A stretch of DNA of 64,000 nucleotides from an uncultured Eubacteriales bacterium (GCA_910586545.1 CAJUIQ010000008.1:3090-67089), one strand, 5' to 3'. Shown: positions 35,313 to 44,701, counted from the first letter of the stretch. Notes: generated by a model not told the origin, from the sequence alone. Made by a program: numbers and translations.

Positions 35313-36054
35313 CGCACTGGATGCGCTGTATCCGAAGACACTGTCCTGTTCCTGGGACAACGACGGTTTGATGTGCTGTACCGATCCGTGTGCTCAGGTA
35401 AAAAAAGTTCTGGTGGCGTTAGATGCCACCAGCAAGGTCTTGCGCATGGCCATTGCCCAAAATTTTGATACGGTACTCACCCATCATCCGCTTTTATTTA
35501 AAGGGCCTAAATCGCTCGTCCCCTCTACCGCCACCGGAGAACGTGTAATCACCGCACTGCAAAATAATATTACCGTACTGTCCCTTCACACCCGGCTGGA
35601 TGCGGGCGCAGGCGGCGTAAATGATTGCCTCGCCGCTGCCCTGGATCTTAGGGGACCGTTCAGGGAATTTGGAGACAGCGAAAGTCCTGCTCTTGGGCGC
35701 ATCGGTACAACAGATATTTCTGACGGGAATGCCTTTGCAGCCCATGTAAAAACAGCACTGCAGGCGCCAGCAGTACATGCATACCTGTGCCGTCCGGTAA
35801 AGCAAGTAGCCGTATGCGGCGGCAGCGGCGGCGATCTGGTATTTCCGGCGCTGGCCGTCGGAGCAGACACCATTATAACCGGAGAATGCGGATACAATCT
35901 ATGCCTGGATGGGGCAGATTCAGGCATCAATATCATCACTGCGGGCCATTTTTATACGGAACAACCGGTATGCAAGCGGCTTGCACAGTTGGCGCAGGAA
36001 ATCGGCGGTGCAAAAACAGAAATTGTACACAGTGACACAGGCGTGTTGCTGTAA
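35290..36054 (+). CDS. Nif3-like dinuclear metal centre protein
   Basis: 254 residues of the NIF3/YqfO family (DUF34), hexameric proteins with a two-metal site. SCSWDNDGLMCC, TVLTHHPLLFKGPKSL and LHTRLDAGAGGVNDCLA give the first metal ligands; ITAGHFYTEQPVCKRL gives the C-terminal His/Glu pair. The central PII-like insert found in Bacillus YqfO is absent, giving the short form. GTP cyclohydrolase activity has been claimed for some members; function here is open. GAAAGG precedes the ATG at 35290. Confidence 0.9.
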   Translation: MNVLEFSDALDALYPKTLSCSWDNDGLMCCTDPCAQVKKVLVALDATSKVLRMAIAQNFDTVLTHHPLLFKGPKSLVPSTATGERVITALQNNITVLSLHTRLDAGAGGVNDCLAAALDLRGPFREFGDSESPALGRIGTTDISDGNAFAAHVKTALQAPAVHAYLCRPVKQVAVCGGSGGDLVFPALAVGADTIITGECGYNLCLDGADSGINIITAGHFYTEQPVCKRLAQLAQEIGGAKTEIVHSDTGVLL

Positions 36055-36082
36055 AAAGAGGGGGAAGCATCCCCCTCTTTTT
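36053..36082. terminator. Bidirectional terminator between nif3 and ttcA
   Basis: AAAAAGAGGGGGA, AGCA loop, TCCCCCTCTTTTT; serves both convergent genes. Confidence 0.92.
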
Positions 36083-36110
36083 GAATGTATGGAAAAATAT
36101 CTTTCGCCTG

Positions 36111-36857
36111 TTAGTTATCCGTCCATCCGTCGATATGCCCTCGCTCCATAGCGCCCACAATCCGTCGATACAGCCCCCGATGCTGTATATCAAAGGCACG
36201 CAAGTATTCCTTTATGTATTCCCGCTGGGAATGCTTGTCCGCCGGACAGGGACTTGCCTCTACAGGAAGCGCCGCTGCCCGCACAAACCGTTTAATTTCT
36301 TTTTCTTCGGTAAGTACTAGGGGACGAATCATAGTGATGTCCTTTCTGGACAAATAGGTCACCGGAGAAAAACATCCCACGCGTCCCTCAAAAAACAGAT
36401 TCAGCATAAATGTCTCCGCCGCATCGTTATAATGGTGCCCCAGAGCAATCTTGTTACATCCCTGCTCCAACGCCAAATCGTGGAGTACTCCTCTGCGCAT
36501 CCTTGCACACAGAGAGCATGGATTGGACTCACGGCGAACGTCAAAAATAATTTTTGCCGTCTCCGTTTCCTTTATCACATACGGCACATGCAGGCGGCGG
36601 CAAAGCTCGGCAATCTCTCGATGGTCGCTTTTTTGCGTCTGAATCCGGTCGGATTTTTCAAATCCCATGTCCACCATTACTGCGCAAAGGGAAAACTGCC
36701 GGGGCAAAAATCGGCGTAGTTCCGCCAGTGCGCACAAAAGCGCCAGAGAATCCTTCCCGCCGGACACTCCTACGGCAATCCGATCTCCATCCTGTATCAT
36801 ATCATATCGCTCCACCGCCAACCGCACTCGACTGAGAAGCTTCTGCAAATCTTTCAT
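36111..36857 (-). CDS. tRNA 2-thiocytidine synthetase-type PP-loop protein (TtcA family)
   Basis: 248 residues of the TtcA/TilS ATP-pyrophosphatase superfamily. PP-loop GVSGGKDSLALLCA, then NPCSLCARMRRG with the CxxC pair that in TtcA binds an Fe-S cluster, and IALGHHYNDAAETFMLNL. The third cluster Cys may be Cys in ASPCPADKHSQREYIKEYL. By family it thiolates C32 of tRNA; a closely related sulfur-transfer role is possible, so I give no symbol. GAGGAGG precedes the ATG. Confidence 0.85.
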   Translation of the reverse strand: MKDLQKLLSRVRLAVERYDMIQDGDRIAVGVSGGKDSLALLCALAELRRFLPRQFSLCAVMVDMGFEKSDRIQTQKSDHREIAELCRRLHVPYVIKETETAKIIFDVRRESNPCSLCARMRRGVLHDLALEQGCNKIALGHHYNDAAETFMLNLFFEGRVGCFSPVTYLSRKDITMIRPLVLTEEKEIKRFVRAAALPVEASPCPADKHSQREYIKEYLRAFDIQHRGLYRRIVGAMERGHIDGWTDN

Positions 36858-36936
36858 GTCGCGTCCTCCTCTTTTTGCATATACTGTATCAAAGAAGCAT
36901 GGGTATCTCCCGCCGGCCTCTTATTTATGTAGGAGA

Positions 36937-36953
36937 TGCGGCCTTAGGCCGCA
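36937..36953. repeat. Short hairpin in the ttcA-amidase intergenic space
   Basis: TGCGGCC-TTA-GGCCGCA, 37 nt before the amidase start. Confidence 0.5.
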
Positions 36954-36989
36954 CCGTCATAATTCTTTTGGAAAGGCATGGTTATAGAA

Positions 36990-37550
36990 ATGGCAAAAAT
37001 CTACATAGACCAAGGTCACAATCCTGTAAATCCCAACTCAGGCGCCGAAGGAAATGGGTACAGAGAACAGGATCTTGTCTTTGAAATCGGCGTGCGCACC
37101 GCAGAAATTCTCCGGGCCGCCGGGCAGGACGTCCGGCTGTCTCGTCCCACTCCTGAAACGCAGCTTGGCACCTCCAACGCATCTTCTCTGGCAGCGCGGG
37201 TCAACGATGCCAACGCATGGGGTGCGGATTACTTTATCAGCCTACATGCAAACGCATCGGAAATTCCCACCGCTTCCGGCTCGGAAGCATATGTATACCA
37301 GTTAGGGACCACAGCAGAAACACTGGCGGAAAATATTCTCACACAGCTAGCAATCAATACCGGCCTGCCCAACCGGGGTGTATTTGCCCGTCCCACGCTT
37401 TATGTGCTTCGACGCACAAGAATGCCCGCCACACTTATTGAGCTTGGCTTTATCACCAATGCGTACGAGGCGTCGCTCATGGCAAATCAGCCGGAACTGT
37501 TTGCCCAAGGCGTTGCCAACGGAGTGCTAGCCTTTTTAGGAGAGCTGTAA
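36990..37550 (+). CDS. N-acetylmuramoyl-L-alanine amidase without signal peptide (Amidase_3)
   Basis: 186 residues, a bare zinc amidase domain. IYIDQGHNP gives the first zinc His, NGYREQDLVFEIG the Glu, YFISLHANAS the second His and LIELGFITN the catalytic Glu. No signal peptide, TM helix or wall-binding repeat, so the enzyme stays in the cytoplasm until lysis, as for the mother-cell lysis amidases CwlC/CwlH or phage endolysins. No holin adjoins. The ATG at 36990 is chosen because GGAAAGG touches the ATG at 36978. Confidence 0.88.
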   Translation: MAKIYIDQGHNPVNPNSGAEGNGYREQDLVFEIGVRTAEILRAAGQDVRLSRPTPETQLGTSNASSLAARVNDANAWGADYFISLHANASEIPTASGSEAYVYQLGTTAETLAENILTQLAINTGLPNRGVFARPTLYVLRRTRMPATLIELGFITNAYEASLMANQPELFAQGVANGVLAFLGEL

Positions 37551-37560
37551 TATTTTCAGG

Positions 37561-37600
37561 AAAAGCAGCCGTTTCAGTCCGCTGAAACGACTGCTTTTTT
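37561..37600. terminator. Bidirectional terminator between the amidase and histidine kinase genes
   Basis: AAAAGCAG and GTTTCAG pair with CTGAAAC and CTGCTTTTTT around a TCCG loop. Confidence 0.88.
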
Positions 37601-39053
37601 ATTCTCCGCTTTCCGGATTCTGTACCGCCTGTAGTTCAAACCAAAAGGTACTGCCCTCTCCCTTTTTGCTGGACACTCCAAAAGGCGCGCCATGGAGCAA
37701 AAGGGCGTTTTTTACAATAGATAGTCCAAGCCCTGTGCCTGCAACCCCACGCTTATGAAAGTCACTGGCCTTATAATACCGATCCCAAATAAGCGGTAGT
37801 TTTTCTTTGTCGATTCCCTCTCCTGTGTCCGTTACGGAAATCCGGCAAGTCTGTCCGCTGCGGGTTTGCTGCACAATCACATGCTTGTCCACGCCGGTAT
37901 AATTCACCGCATTGCAGATTAAATTATACAGCACCTGCAAAATCAACACCTGGTCTGCTTCAACATAAATTTCCTCATCCGCCACAAAAGAAAAACTGTA
38001 TCCGTCTCCCTCTCGTAGATGGGAAAACCGTTCTATCGTATCCCGCACACACTGGGTCAGCGAGAACAGCGTTTTGTTGGGCCCACGACTGCCGGATGTA
38101 ATTCTGGAAAGATCCAGCATATCGTTTACCAGAGAAGAAAGCCGCCGCGTCTCATCAATGATAATCTGCATATTCTCCGGTGTGACCTCTCCTGGAATGT
38201 CCCGCATCACTTCACTGTAGCCGGATATCATGGTAAGGGGGGTGCGCAAATCATGGGAAATATTTGCAATCAACTCCTTTTGCAGTGCATCCAGCTTGGA
38301 TAGCTCCCCGGCCGCATAGTTAAGGGTTGTGCCAAGCTCTGCCGTTTCCCGAAATTCTCCCCCCTGGAAATTTACATTATAATTTCCAAGTGCCAGTTTC
38401 TTCGCCTCGCGGTTCATAGAAGCCACAGGACTGGTCATTTTGCTGGAAATCACATACGCCATTACTGCGGAAACTACCAGCAAAATCCCCGTAATCATGA
38501 TTAGCTGAAACCGCAGTGTAGACACTGTCGCGCTCACAGGCTGAATCTCCGCGTTTAAAATGATTAATAGGCTGTCTTTTTCACTGTCGCTGTCTACCAG
38601 CTTCGCGCAAAGCATGCTTTCAAAGTTTGTATGAATATCGTCCAATTGGTAAATAGACGTATACATTTTTTCTTTCAGCGCCTCTGCATACACGGTGTTC
38701 AATGTTGTGTCTGTCATCAGGGATGAATGAATCATGCAATTCGTCTGGGTGTGCGCCTCAACCAAAAGCGTTCCGCTGCTACCGGAAATCTGATATACGC
38801 TTACACAGGTATTGTATCGGGACGCAATATCATAAACGCTTTTTTCAAAGCTTGTCTTATCCGCCGCAGCAGCAACTTTTCGCGTTGCAATTTTAATTTC
38901 CTGCGCTTTTGTCTGCCGATAGATGTCGTTCAAAAACACCGCCTGCAGCAGCCAGATTACCACAAGAACAATCATTGTAAAAATCGTCAGATACCCAAAC
39001 ATTTTGACCCGCATACCCTCAGGCCGCCGTTTTCTTTTACGATTCCGTGTCAA
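37599..39053 (-). CDS. Two-component sensor histidine kinase
   Basis: About 484 residues: basic N-terminus, TM helix (about 20-40), extracellular sensor of about 140 residues, second TM helix (near 180-200), HAMP (SSKMTSPVASMNREAKKLALG), HisKA (ELIANISHDLRTPLTMISGY, phospho-His) and HATPase (LYNLICNAVNYTG, DTGEGIDKEKL, GTGLGLSIVKNALLLHG). It is paired with the regulator whose gene it overlaps. The start is uncertain: TTG at 39053 lies 12 nt from GAGAGGAG; ATG at 39014 is an alternative. The signal is unknown. Confidence 0.9.
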   Translation of the reverse strand: MTRNRKRKRRPEGMRVKMFGYLTIFTMIVLVVIWLLQAVFLNDIYRQTKAQEIKIATRKVAAAADKTSFEKSVYDIASRYNTCVSVYQISGSSGTLLVEAHTQTNCMIHSSLMTDTTLNTVYAEALKEKMYTSIYQLDDIHTNFESMLCAKLVDSDSEKDSLLIILNAEIQPVSATVSTLRFQLIMITGILLVVSAVMAYVISSKMTSPVASMNREAKKLALGNYNVNFQGGEFRETAELGTTLNYAAGELSKLDALQKELIANISHDLRTPLTMISGYSEVMRDIPGEVTPENMQIIIDETRRLSSLVNDMLDLSRITSGSRGPNKTLFSLTQCVRDTIERFSHLREGDGYSFSFVADEEIYVEADQVLILQVLYNLICNAVNYTGVDKHVIVQQTRSGQTCRISVTDTGEGIDKEKLPLIWDRYYKASDFHKRGVAGTGLGLSIVKNALLLHGAPFGVSSKKGEGSTFWFELQAVQNPESGE

Positions 39054-39729
39054 ATCGGTATCCAACTCCTCTCAGGGTTACAATAAACTTCGCATATGGA
39101 CCAAGACTTTTGCGCAATAGCTTGATATGGGTATCTAAGGTGCGGTCGTCTCCATAATAATCATATCCCCAAACCTGAGTGATTAGCTTTTCCCTGGACA
39201 GCGCAATATTTTTATTCTCAATCATATAAAACAACAGATCATATTCCTTGGGAGAAAGTTCAACCCGGGCTTCGTCCACATACACGATACGGGCTGCTAA
39301 ATCGATACGCAGTCCCTCAAGCTGAAAAATCTGTCCGCTCGACGCTTCCTTACGTGCGGCGCCGGCCGTATGATATCGATGGAGTACGGCATCCACCCGT
39401 AGCATCAGTTCCTTAGGAGAAAATGGCTTAACTACATAATCGTCGATCCCCAGTCCAAAACCGTTTATTTTATCATACTCTTCCCCTCTGGCAGACAGCA
39501 TTATAATCGGAATATCTGAAAACTTCCGAATTTCTCTGCACGCAGAAAATCCATCCAGCTCCGGCATCATAATATCACAGATCATCAGATCAAATTTTTC
39601 TTCCTTGCACATTTGCACCGCCTGCATTCCGTCAGCGGCTTCCGCTACGGTATGTCCCTCAAATACAGCATACTTGGCGATCAAGCGCCGGATCATTTCT
39701 TCATCGTCCACAATCAAGAGTTTGTACAT
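39037..39729 (-). CDS. OmpR/PhoB family response regulator
   Basis: 230 residues. Receiver domain with Asp8/Asp9, phospho-acceptor Asp52 (MICDIMMPELDG), Ser in IPIIMLSARGEEYD and Lys in YVVKPFSPKEL; C-terminal winged helix (LSPKEYDLLFYMIENKN, TQVWGYDYYGDDRTLDTHIKLLRKSLG). It is the first gene of the pair and overlaps the kinase. Targets cannot be read from the window. Confidence 0.95.
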   Translation of the reverse strand: MYKLLIVDDEEMIRRLIAKYAVFEGHTVAEAADGMQAVQMCKEEKFDLMICDIMMPELDGFSACREIRKFSDIPIIMLSARGEEYDKINGFGLGIDDYVVKPFSPKELMLRVDAVLHRYHTAGAARKEASSGQIFQLEGLRIDLAARIVYVDEARVELSPKEYDLLFYMIENKNIALSREKLITQVWGYDYYGDDRTLDTHIKLLRKSLGPYAKFIVTLRGVGYRFDTES

Positions 39730-39780
39730 AATAAATTTGCCTTTCCCTATGTTGCACCGCTGATTTTTTTCATTATATAA

Positions 39781-39808
39781 ATTATACTACAAAAAAGCAA
39801 TAAATCAA
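39781..39808 (-). promoter_or_regulatory. Promoter of the two-component operon
   Basis: On the minus strand TTGATT, 16 nt, TATAAT, about 55 nt before the regulator ATG. The rest of this 395-nt divergent gap is A/G-rich; I see no gene in it. Confidence 0.7.
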
Positions 39809-40008
39809 CCAATACTCTCCTCTGGAAATTGTAAAAAATCTCCCCCCTTTGTTGGAAAGCACTCTTATGAAGTAAGCAATTACAAACAAGTACAAAGGAG
39901 CAGGAGGATACAGCAAAACTAAGAGAGCAATACAAAAAAGAGAGAAAACATAAGAAAAATTAAGAAAATATCAGTTTTTTTACACGCCATTTGCGGGCAT
40001 TACAATTA

Positions 40009-40054
40009 TTTGACTTTCTTTGACTTTGACTTTTCCTGACCTTTTGTATATACT
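40009..40054 (+). promoter_or_regulatory. CtsR operator overlapping the promoter of the ctsR operon
   Basis: TTTGACT at 40009-40015, 3 nt, TTTGACT at 40019-40025: the heptad-3-heptad layout of the CtsR box (complement of A/GGTCAAA). A third TTTGACT at 40025-40031 holds the -35 (TTGACT), followed after 17 nt by TATACT at 40049. Repressor binding would block RNA polymerase directly. Confidence 0.85.
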
Positions 40055-40124
40055 GTTATCAGAAAATAAAAAAGGTGGAAAATACCTTTTCACATGAATA
40101 CAGCAGTGTAGAAAGGCCAGAATT

Positions 40125-40577
40125 ATGCTTTTATCTGAACATATCGCAAAGCTTATTGAAGAAATGATTGAAGAAGGAGACGGTACGGCAAGTGTGCAGC
40201 GCAATGATTTGGCCGCAAAGTTGGGATGCGTACCCAGTCAGGTGAGTTATGTAATTTCTTCTCGCTTCACACCCCAGAAAGGATATATTACGGAAAGTCG
40301 GCGCGGCGGTGGCGGATATATCCGCATTGTACGGGCGCCCATGTCTAAAAACGGGTACTTGACCCATTTTTTCCACGCTATGGGCGACAGTGTTTCTGAA
40401 GAAGAAGCCCGGGCTTACATCCGCAACCTGCGGGACAATCAAATTATATCTGAGCGGGAGGCATCTATTATTACCGCCGCCATGTGCACCTCTGCGTTGG
40501 ACCGTATACAGCCTGCCGGCAGAAATATGGTTCGCGCCGACATATTGCGGCATGTTCTCATGACGCTTATGCAGTAA
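40125..40577 (+). CDS. ctsR: Transcriptional repressor CtsR
   Basis: Repressor of class III heat-shock genes (clp operons). 150 residues: winged helix-turn-helix LAAKLGCVPSQVSYVISSRF, then the Gly-rich wing TESRRGGGGYIRIVRA, which senses temperature in CtsR, and a C-terminal dimerisation domain. It controls its own operon through the box at 40009. AGAAAGG precedes the ATG. First gene of ctsR-mcsA-mcsB-clpC, the standard order. Confidence 0.96.
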   Translation: MLLSEHIAKLIEEMIEEGDGTASVQRNDLAAKLGCVPSQVSYVISSRFTPQKGYITESRRGGGGYIRIVRAPMSKNGYLTHFFHAMGDSVSEEEARAYIRNLRDNQIISEREASIITAAMCTSALDRIQPAGRNMVRADILRHVLMTLMQ

Positions 40578-40649
40578 GATAAACAAAGCAGCGTACGCCG
40601 TCTCCTACGGCATAAAACTTTATATGGAAAATATAGAAAGGAACAGAAA

Positions 40650-41147
40650 ATGAAATGTACAAAATGTAACGCAAAAGAAGCTACTGTATTTTACAGAGAA
40701 AATATCAATGGAAAAGAAACAAAATATGCCTTATGCGGCGACTGCGCGGCGGCAATGGAAAAAGAAACCGGAAATCTGTTTGCAGATCCCTTTGGAGGAA
40801 ATCTTCTGGGCAGCCTCTTCTCCGGTATCCCGCAAAAAATACAGCCCCGAAAAGAAGAAAAAAAGTGCTCCCTATGCGGAGCCACCTTCCGGCAGCTGGC
40901 AGAAAACGGTAAGGTGGGATGCCCTGCATGCTACACCTCTTTTCGAGAAGAACTGGCTCCTACATTAAAGCGACTTCACGGAACAGCAGTCCATAGAGGC
41001 CGTGCGCCAGAAAAATTTCAGGCCAAACGCTCGGCTATGGAAAAGCTGGCTTCCCTGGAGAAAGAACTGAAACAGGCAATTGAAACAGAAGCGTATGAGG
41101 AAGCGGCAAAGCTGCGGGATCAAATTCGTGCGCTGCGGGGACAATAA
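40650..41147 (+). CDS. mcsA: McsA, activator of the McsB arginine kinase
   Basis: 165 residues. Zinc-finger cysteines come in pairs (CTKCNAKEA, CGDCAAAM, CSLCGATF, CPAC), and a C-terminal UVR motif (LEKELKQAIETEAYEEAAKLRDQIRAL) mediates partner binding. In Bacillus, McsA activates McsB and links it to CtsR. Good Shine-Dalgarno AGAAAGGA. Confidence 0.93.
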   Translation: MKCTKCNAKEATVFYRENINGKETKYALCGDCAAAMEKETGNLFADPFGGNLLGSLFSGIPQKIQPRKEEKKCSLCGATFRQLAENGKVGCPACYTSFREELAPTLKRLHGTAVHRGRAPEKFQAKRSAMEKLASLEKELKQAIETEAYEEAAKLRDQIRALRGQ

Positions 41148-41171
41148 TGCAAAGAGAAAGGACAGATAAAT

Positions 41172-42191
41172 ATGCTTTGGTATGAAACAGAAGGACCGGA
41201 CGAAGATGTGTTTGTATCCACTCGGGTGCGTCTGGCCCGTAATTTAGTAGATTATCCTTTTGAACCGCGTCTAAGCGAGGCGGGGGCAAAGGAGATTATA
41301 GAAAAAGCAAAATTGGCACTCGCCGAAAAAGAAGGATATACCTTTGTGGACTTTACCAAGGTAGAGGATATCGAAAAACAATCTCTTGTGGAAAAACATC
41401 TGGTAAGTCCGGAATTTGCAAGGAAGAATACGCCTTGTGCAGTAATAGAAAATGAAAAAAAGCAGGTGTATGTTATGATCTGCGAGGAGGATCATTTGCG
41501 GATTCAGTGTATTCGCAGCGGCTTTGATCCCCATGGCGCTTTAACTGCCGCCAGAGAAGCAGATACCGCTATTGACGCGTCCCTCCAGATCGCCTTTGAT
41601 GAGGAACTGGGTTACCTTACCCACTGTCCTACCAATCTTGGCACAGGACTGCGGATCTCCGTAATGCTGTTTTTGCCTGCTCTAACCATTACCGGCAGAA
41701 TAAAAAGTATTCAGGGACAACTGTCCAAAATCGGACTTACCGTCCGTGGAACAACCGGAGAAGGAAGCGCAGCCAAAGGATGCCTGTATCAATTTTCAAA
41801 CTGCGTGACGCAAGGCGTCACTGAGGAAGAAATTTTAAGCAACCTGCGAGAAGCAGTGGGCAGTATCGCCCGTGCGGAACGGGAGACACGAAAACAGCTT
41901 CTGGAAAATAATGAAGACGCCCTGCGGGATCGGGTGATGCGCGCGCTTGGAACGATGCGCAGCGCATATATGGTCGACACAGAAGAATTATACCGACTTT
42001 ACGCCGACGTACGTATGGGTATCGCAATGGGTATCTGTGATGAAACAACCTATTCGCAGTTGGATACACTGCTGATTCGTTGTATGCCCGCAACGCTCAC
42101 TATGCAGGCTGAAAAAACGCTTTCCGCACCCCAACGCGATAAGCTGCGGGCCCAAATGCTTCGGACAAGTATGCAGCCAGCAATAAAATAA
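41172..42191 (+). CDS. mcsB: Protein arginine kinase McsB
   Basis: ATP:guanido phosphotransferase that phosphorylates arginines on proteins, marking them for ClpCP and inactivating CtsR. 339 residues: FVSTRVRLARNLVDYPF, EEDHLRIQCIRSGFD, LTHCPTNLGTGLRISV and the ATP-binding RGTTGEGSAAKGCLYQFSN. The C-terminal pArg-binding domain (RDRVMRALGTMRSAY) is present. AGAAAGGACAG lies before the ATG, 24 nt after mcsA. Confidence 0.95.
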   Translation: MLWYETEGPDEDVFVSTRVRLARNLVDYPFEPRLSEAGAKEIIEKAKLALAEKEGYTFVDFTKVEDIEKQSLVEKHLVSPEFARKNTPCAVIENEKKQVYVMICEEDHLRIQCIRSGFDPHGALTAAREADTAIDASLQIAFDEELGYLTHCPTNLGTGLRISVMLFLPALTITGRIKSIQGQLSKIGLTVRGTTGEGSAAKGCLYQFSNCVTQGVTEEEILSNLREAVGSIARAERETRKQLLENNEDALRDRVMRALGTMRSAYMVDTEELYRLYADVRMGIAMGICDETTYSQLDTLLIRCMPATLTMQAEKTLSAPQRDKLRAQMLRTSMQPAIK

Positions 42192-42212
42192 ACAGGAAAA
42201 GGATTTTTGATT

Positions 42213-44657
42213 ATGAGCAATAGATTTACACAAAAAGCACAGCACGCTCTGACCCAAGCCCTTGCCACCGCCCAGGAGATGGGGCACACCTACGTAGGTA
42301 CGGAGCATATCCTTATGGGACTTTTGCTGACCAAAGACAGCATCGCCTGCCGAATCCTTACGGAACGGGGGGTAAGCGCCGAGTCTACAAAAGAATTGAT
42401 TGCCTCCTCTGTAGGAACTGGTTCCCCTTCCTCCGTATCTTCGGCTGATATGACGCCAATGACAAAAAAGGTCATTGAGGAAAGCGCCTTTGCCTCTGCT
42501 CGAATGTCTCATAACTATATTGGTACGGAGCATCTGCTGCTTGCAATCATCAGCGAAACAGAAAGCTTTGCCAACAAGCTGATTCGGGCACAAAATGCGT
42601 CTGTCTCCGATATAAAAAACGATTTGTTTGATTATTTCGGCGCAAGCTTTGAAGAGGAACGGGGAGAAATGTCTCAAAAGTCTACTGCAAAGGCAGAAAA
42701 AGACACTGTTCCCGGCGCCCCCACTTTGTCCAAATACGGTACGAATCTGTGCAAATTAGCCAAGGAAGGCCGTATTGATCCAATCATCGGACGAGATAAT
42801 GAAACGGAACGCGTTATTCAAATTCTGTCTAGAAGAACAAAAAATAATCCCTGTCTCATTGGGGAACCCGGCGTTGGTAAAACCGCGGTGGTAGAAGGTT
42901 TAGCCCAGCAAATTGCCGATGGCACGGTTCCAGAAAACCTGCGGGACAAAATAATTGTAACCCTGGATATCTCCTCTATGGTAGCCGGAGCAAAATACCG
43001 CGGCGAATTTGAGGAACGGATGAAAGGCGTTATGGAAGAGGTGGCTAAGGATCCACGGATCATCCTCTTTGTGGATGAAATTCATACTATTATCGGCGCC
43101 GGCGGCGCAGAAGGCGCCGTGGATGCGGCGAATATTATTAAACCTGCATTGGCCCGGGGCGCAATGCAGCTGATCGGCGCCACGACCATTGACGAATACC
43201 GCAAGCACATCGAAAAAGATGCAGCTTTGGAGCGCCGATTCCAGTCTGTCATGGTAGGAGAGCCTACTCCGGAGGAGGCTGTTCAGATTCTCATGGGGCT
43301 GCGGGATAAATACGAAGCGCACCACAAGCTGAAAATCTCTGACGACGCCATTGAAGCGGCCGTGCAATTGTCTGTACGGTATATCGGGGATCGTTTTTTG
43401 CCGGACAAAGCCATCGACCTAATCGATGAGGCGGCCTCCCGTCTGCGGATTAAAGGTTTTACACCGACGCCTGAGGCGAAGGAGCTGGAGGAAAAGCTGC
43501 GCAGCGTCACCGCTGAAAAGGAAGAAGCAATTCTGGGTGAAGACTATGAACGCGCCGCAAAGCTGCGGGACAGCGAGAAAACACTACAGGAACAAATGGA
43601 CTCTATGCGAAAAGATCCTACGCAAACCACAGATGCGGTAGTGGGACGCAGTGATATTGAGGATATTATTACATCCTGGACCGGAATTCCTGTGAAGAAG
43701 TTGGCTGGAGAAGAAAGCGAACGAATGCTGCACTTGGATCAGCTCCTTCGAGAACGGATCATTGGCCAAGACGCAGCTGTGGATGCTGTCGCTAAAGCAA
43801 TCCGTCGAGGCCGGACCGGATTGAAAGATCCGAACAGGCCTGTAGGATCCTTTATCTTCCTAGGCCCTACAGGGGTAGGAAAGACAGAGCTGACCAAAGC
43901 GTTGGCAGATGTAATGTTCGGTAACGAAAACGCTATGATCCGCGTAGACATGTCCGAATATATGGAAAAGCACAGCACTTCCAAAATGATCGGTTCTCCT
44001 CCTGGATATGTGGGATACGATGAAGGGGGACAGCTAACAGAAAAAATTCGCCGTCATCCCTATTCTGTCGTTTTATTTGACGAAATCGAGAAGGCGCATC
44101 CCGACGTATTCAACATTCTGCTGCAGATTTTGGAGGATGGTATCCTCACAGATGCCCAAGGCAGACGGGTAGATTTTAAAAATACCGTTATTATCATGAC
44201 GTCTAATGTAGGCGCAGGCAGCATCGTCGAACCCAAAAAGCTAGGCTTTGCGCCGGATAAAGACAATGGTGATGCGGATATGCGCCGGGATGTAATGGAT
44301 GCTCTGAAACGGACCTTCCGGCCGGAATTCTTAAACCGTGTAGATGAAATTGTAATCTTCAACAAGCTGACAGACACAGATATTCAAAAGATTGCCGGTC
44401 TGATGCTTGAGGAGGTTGCGGCACGTATCGGCGCCCAAGGCATTCATATCACCTTTGACGATGCGGTTGCTGCGATGCTGGCGAAAGAAGGCTTTGATCC
44501 GGTATACGGAGCAAGACCGCTGCGCCGAGCCATCGTTCGGAAAGTGGAAGACAGCTTCTCAGAAGAAATGCTATCCGGCAGAATCCAGGAAGGTGACCGA
44601 GTGCGGGCTGTTCTGCAAGATGGCGAGATTGCCTATGAAAAAGAGGGCGAGATTTAA
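42213..44657 (+). CDS. clpC: ATP-dependent Clp protease ATP-binding subunit ClpC
   Basis: Hsp100 unfoldase that feeds ClpP and reads phospho-arginine tags. 814 residues: two N-terminal Clp repeats (FTQKAQHALTQALATA; MSHNYIGTEHLLLAI), AAA-1 with GEPGVGKTAVVEGLAQ and FVDEIHTI, a UVR motif in the middle domain (LGEDYERAAKLRDSEKTLQEQ), AAA-2 with LGPTGVGKTELTKALA and VLFDEIEKAHPDVFN, then the ClpB D2-small domain. GGAAAAGGA precedes the ATG at 42213. Last gene of the CtsR operon. Confidence 0.96.
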   Translation: MSNRFTQKAQHALTQALATAQEMGHTYVGTEHILMGLLLTKDSIACRILTERGVSAESTKELIASSVGTGSPSSVSSADMTPMTKKVIEESAFASARMSHNYIGTEHLLLAIISETESFANKLIRAQNASVSDIKNDLFDYFGASFEEERGEMSQKSTAKAEKDTVPGAPTLSKYGTNLCKLAKEGRIDPIIGRDNETERVIQILSRRTKNNPCLIGEPGVGKTAVVEGLAQQIADGTVPENLRDKIIVTLDISSMVAGAKYRGEFEERMKGVMEEVAKDPRIILFVDEIHTIIGAGGAEGAVDAANIIKPALARGAMQLIGATTIDEYRKHIEKDAALERRFQSVMVGEPTPEEAVQILMGLRDKYEAHHKLKISDDAIEAAVQLSVRYIGDRFLPDKAIDLIDEAASRLRIKGFTPTPEAKELEEKLRSVTAEKEEAILGEDYERAAKLRDSEKTLQEQMDSMRKDPTQTTDAVVGRSDIEDIITSWTGIPVKKLAGEESERMLHLDQLLRERIIGQDAAVDAVAKAIRRGRTGLKDPNRPVGSFIFLGPTGVGKTELTKALADVMFGNENAMIRVDMSEYMEKHSTSKMIGSPPGYVGYDEGGQLTEKIRRHPYSVVLFDEIEKAHPDVFNILLQILEDGILTDAQGRRVDFKNTVIIMTSNVGAGSIVEPKKLGFAPDKDNGDADMRRDVMDALKRTFRPEFLNRVDEIVIFNKLTDTDIQKIAGLMLEEVAARIGAQGIHITFDDAVAAMLAKEGFDPVYGARPLRRAIVRKVEDSFSEEMLSGRIQEGDRVRAVLQDGEIAYEKEGEI

Positions 44658-44671
44658 CATTCCAAGACGAG

Positions 44672-44700
44672 CAAAGCTCCCCGAATGGGGAGCTTTGTTT
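44672..44700. terminator. Bidirectional terminator between clpC and the SGNH hydrolase gene
   Basis: CAAAGCTCCCC, GAAT loop, GGGGAGCTTTGTTT. Confidence 0.88.
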
Positions 44701-44701
44701 A

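Noticed and set aside
39810..40008. A/G-rich stretch with AGGAGGATACAGC between the two-component and ctsR promoters
   Set aside because: Looks like a ribosome site, but no start codon or open frame follows; probably just A-rich upstream DNA.
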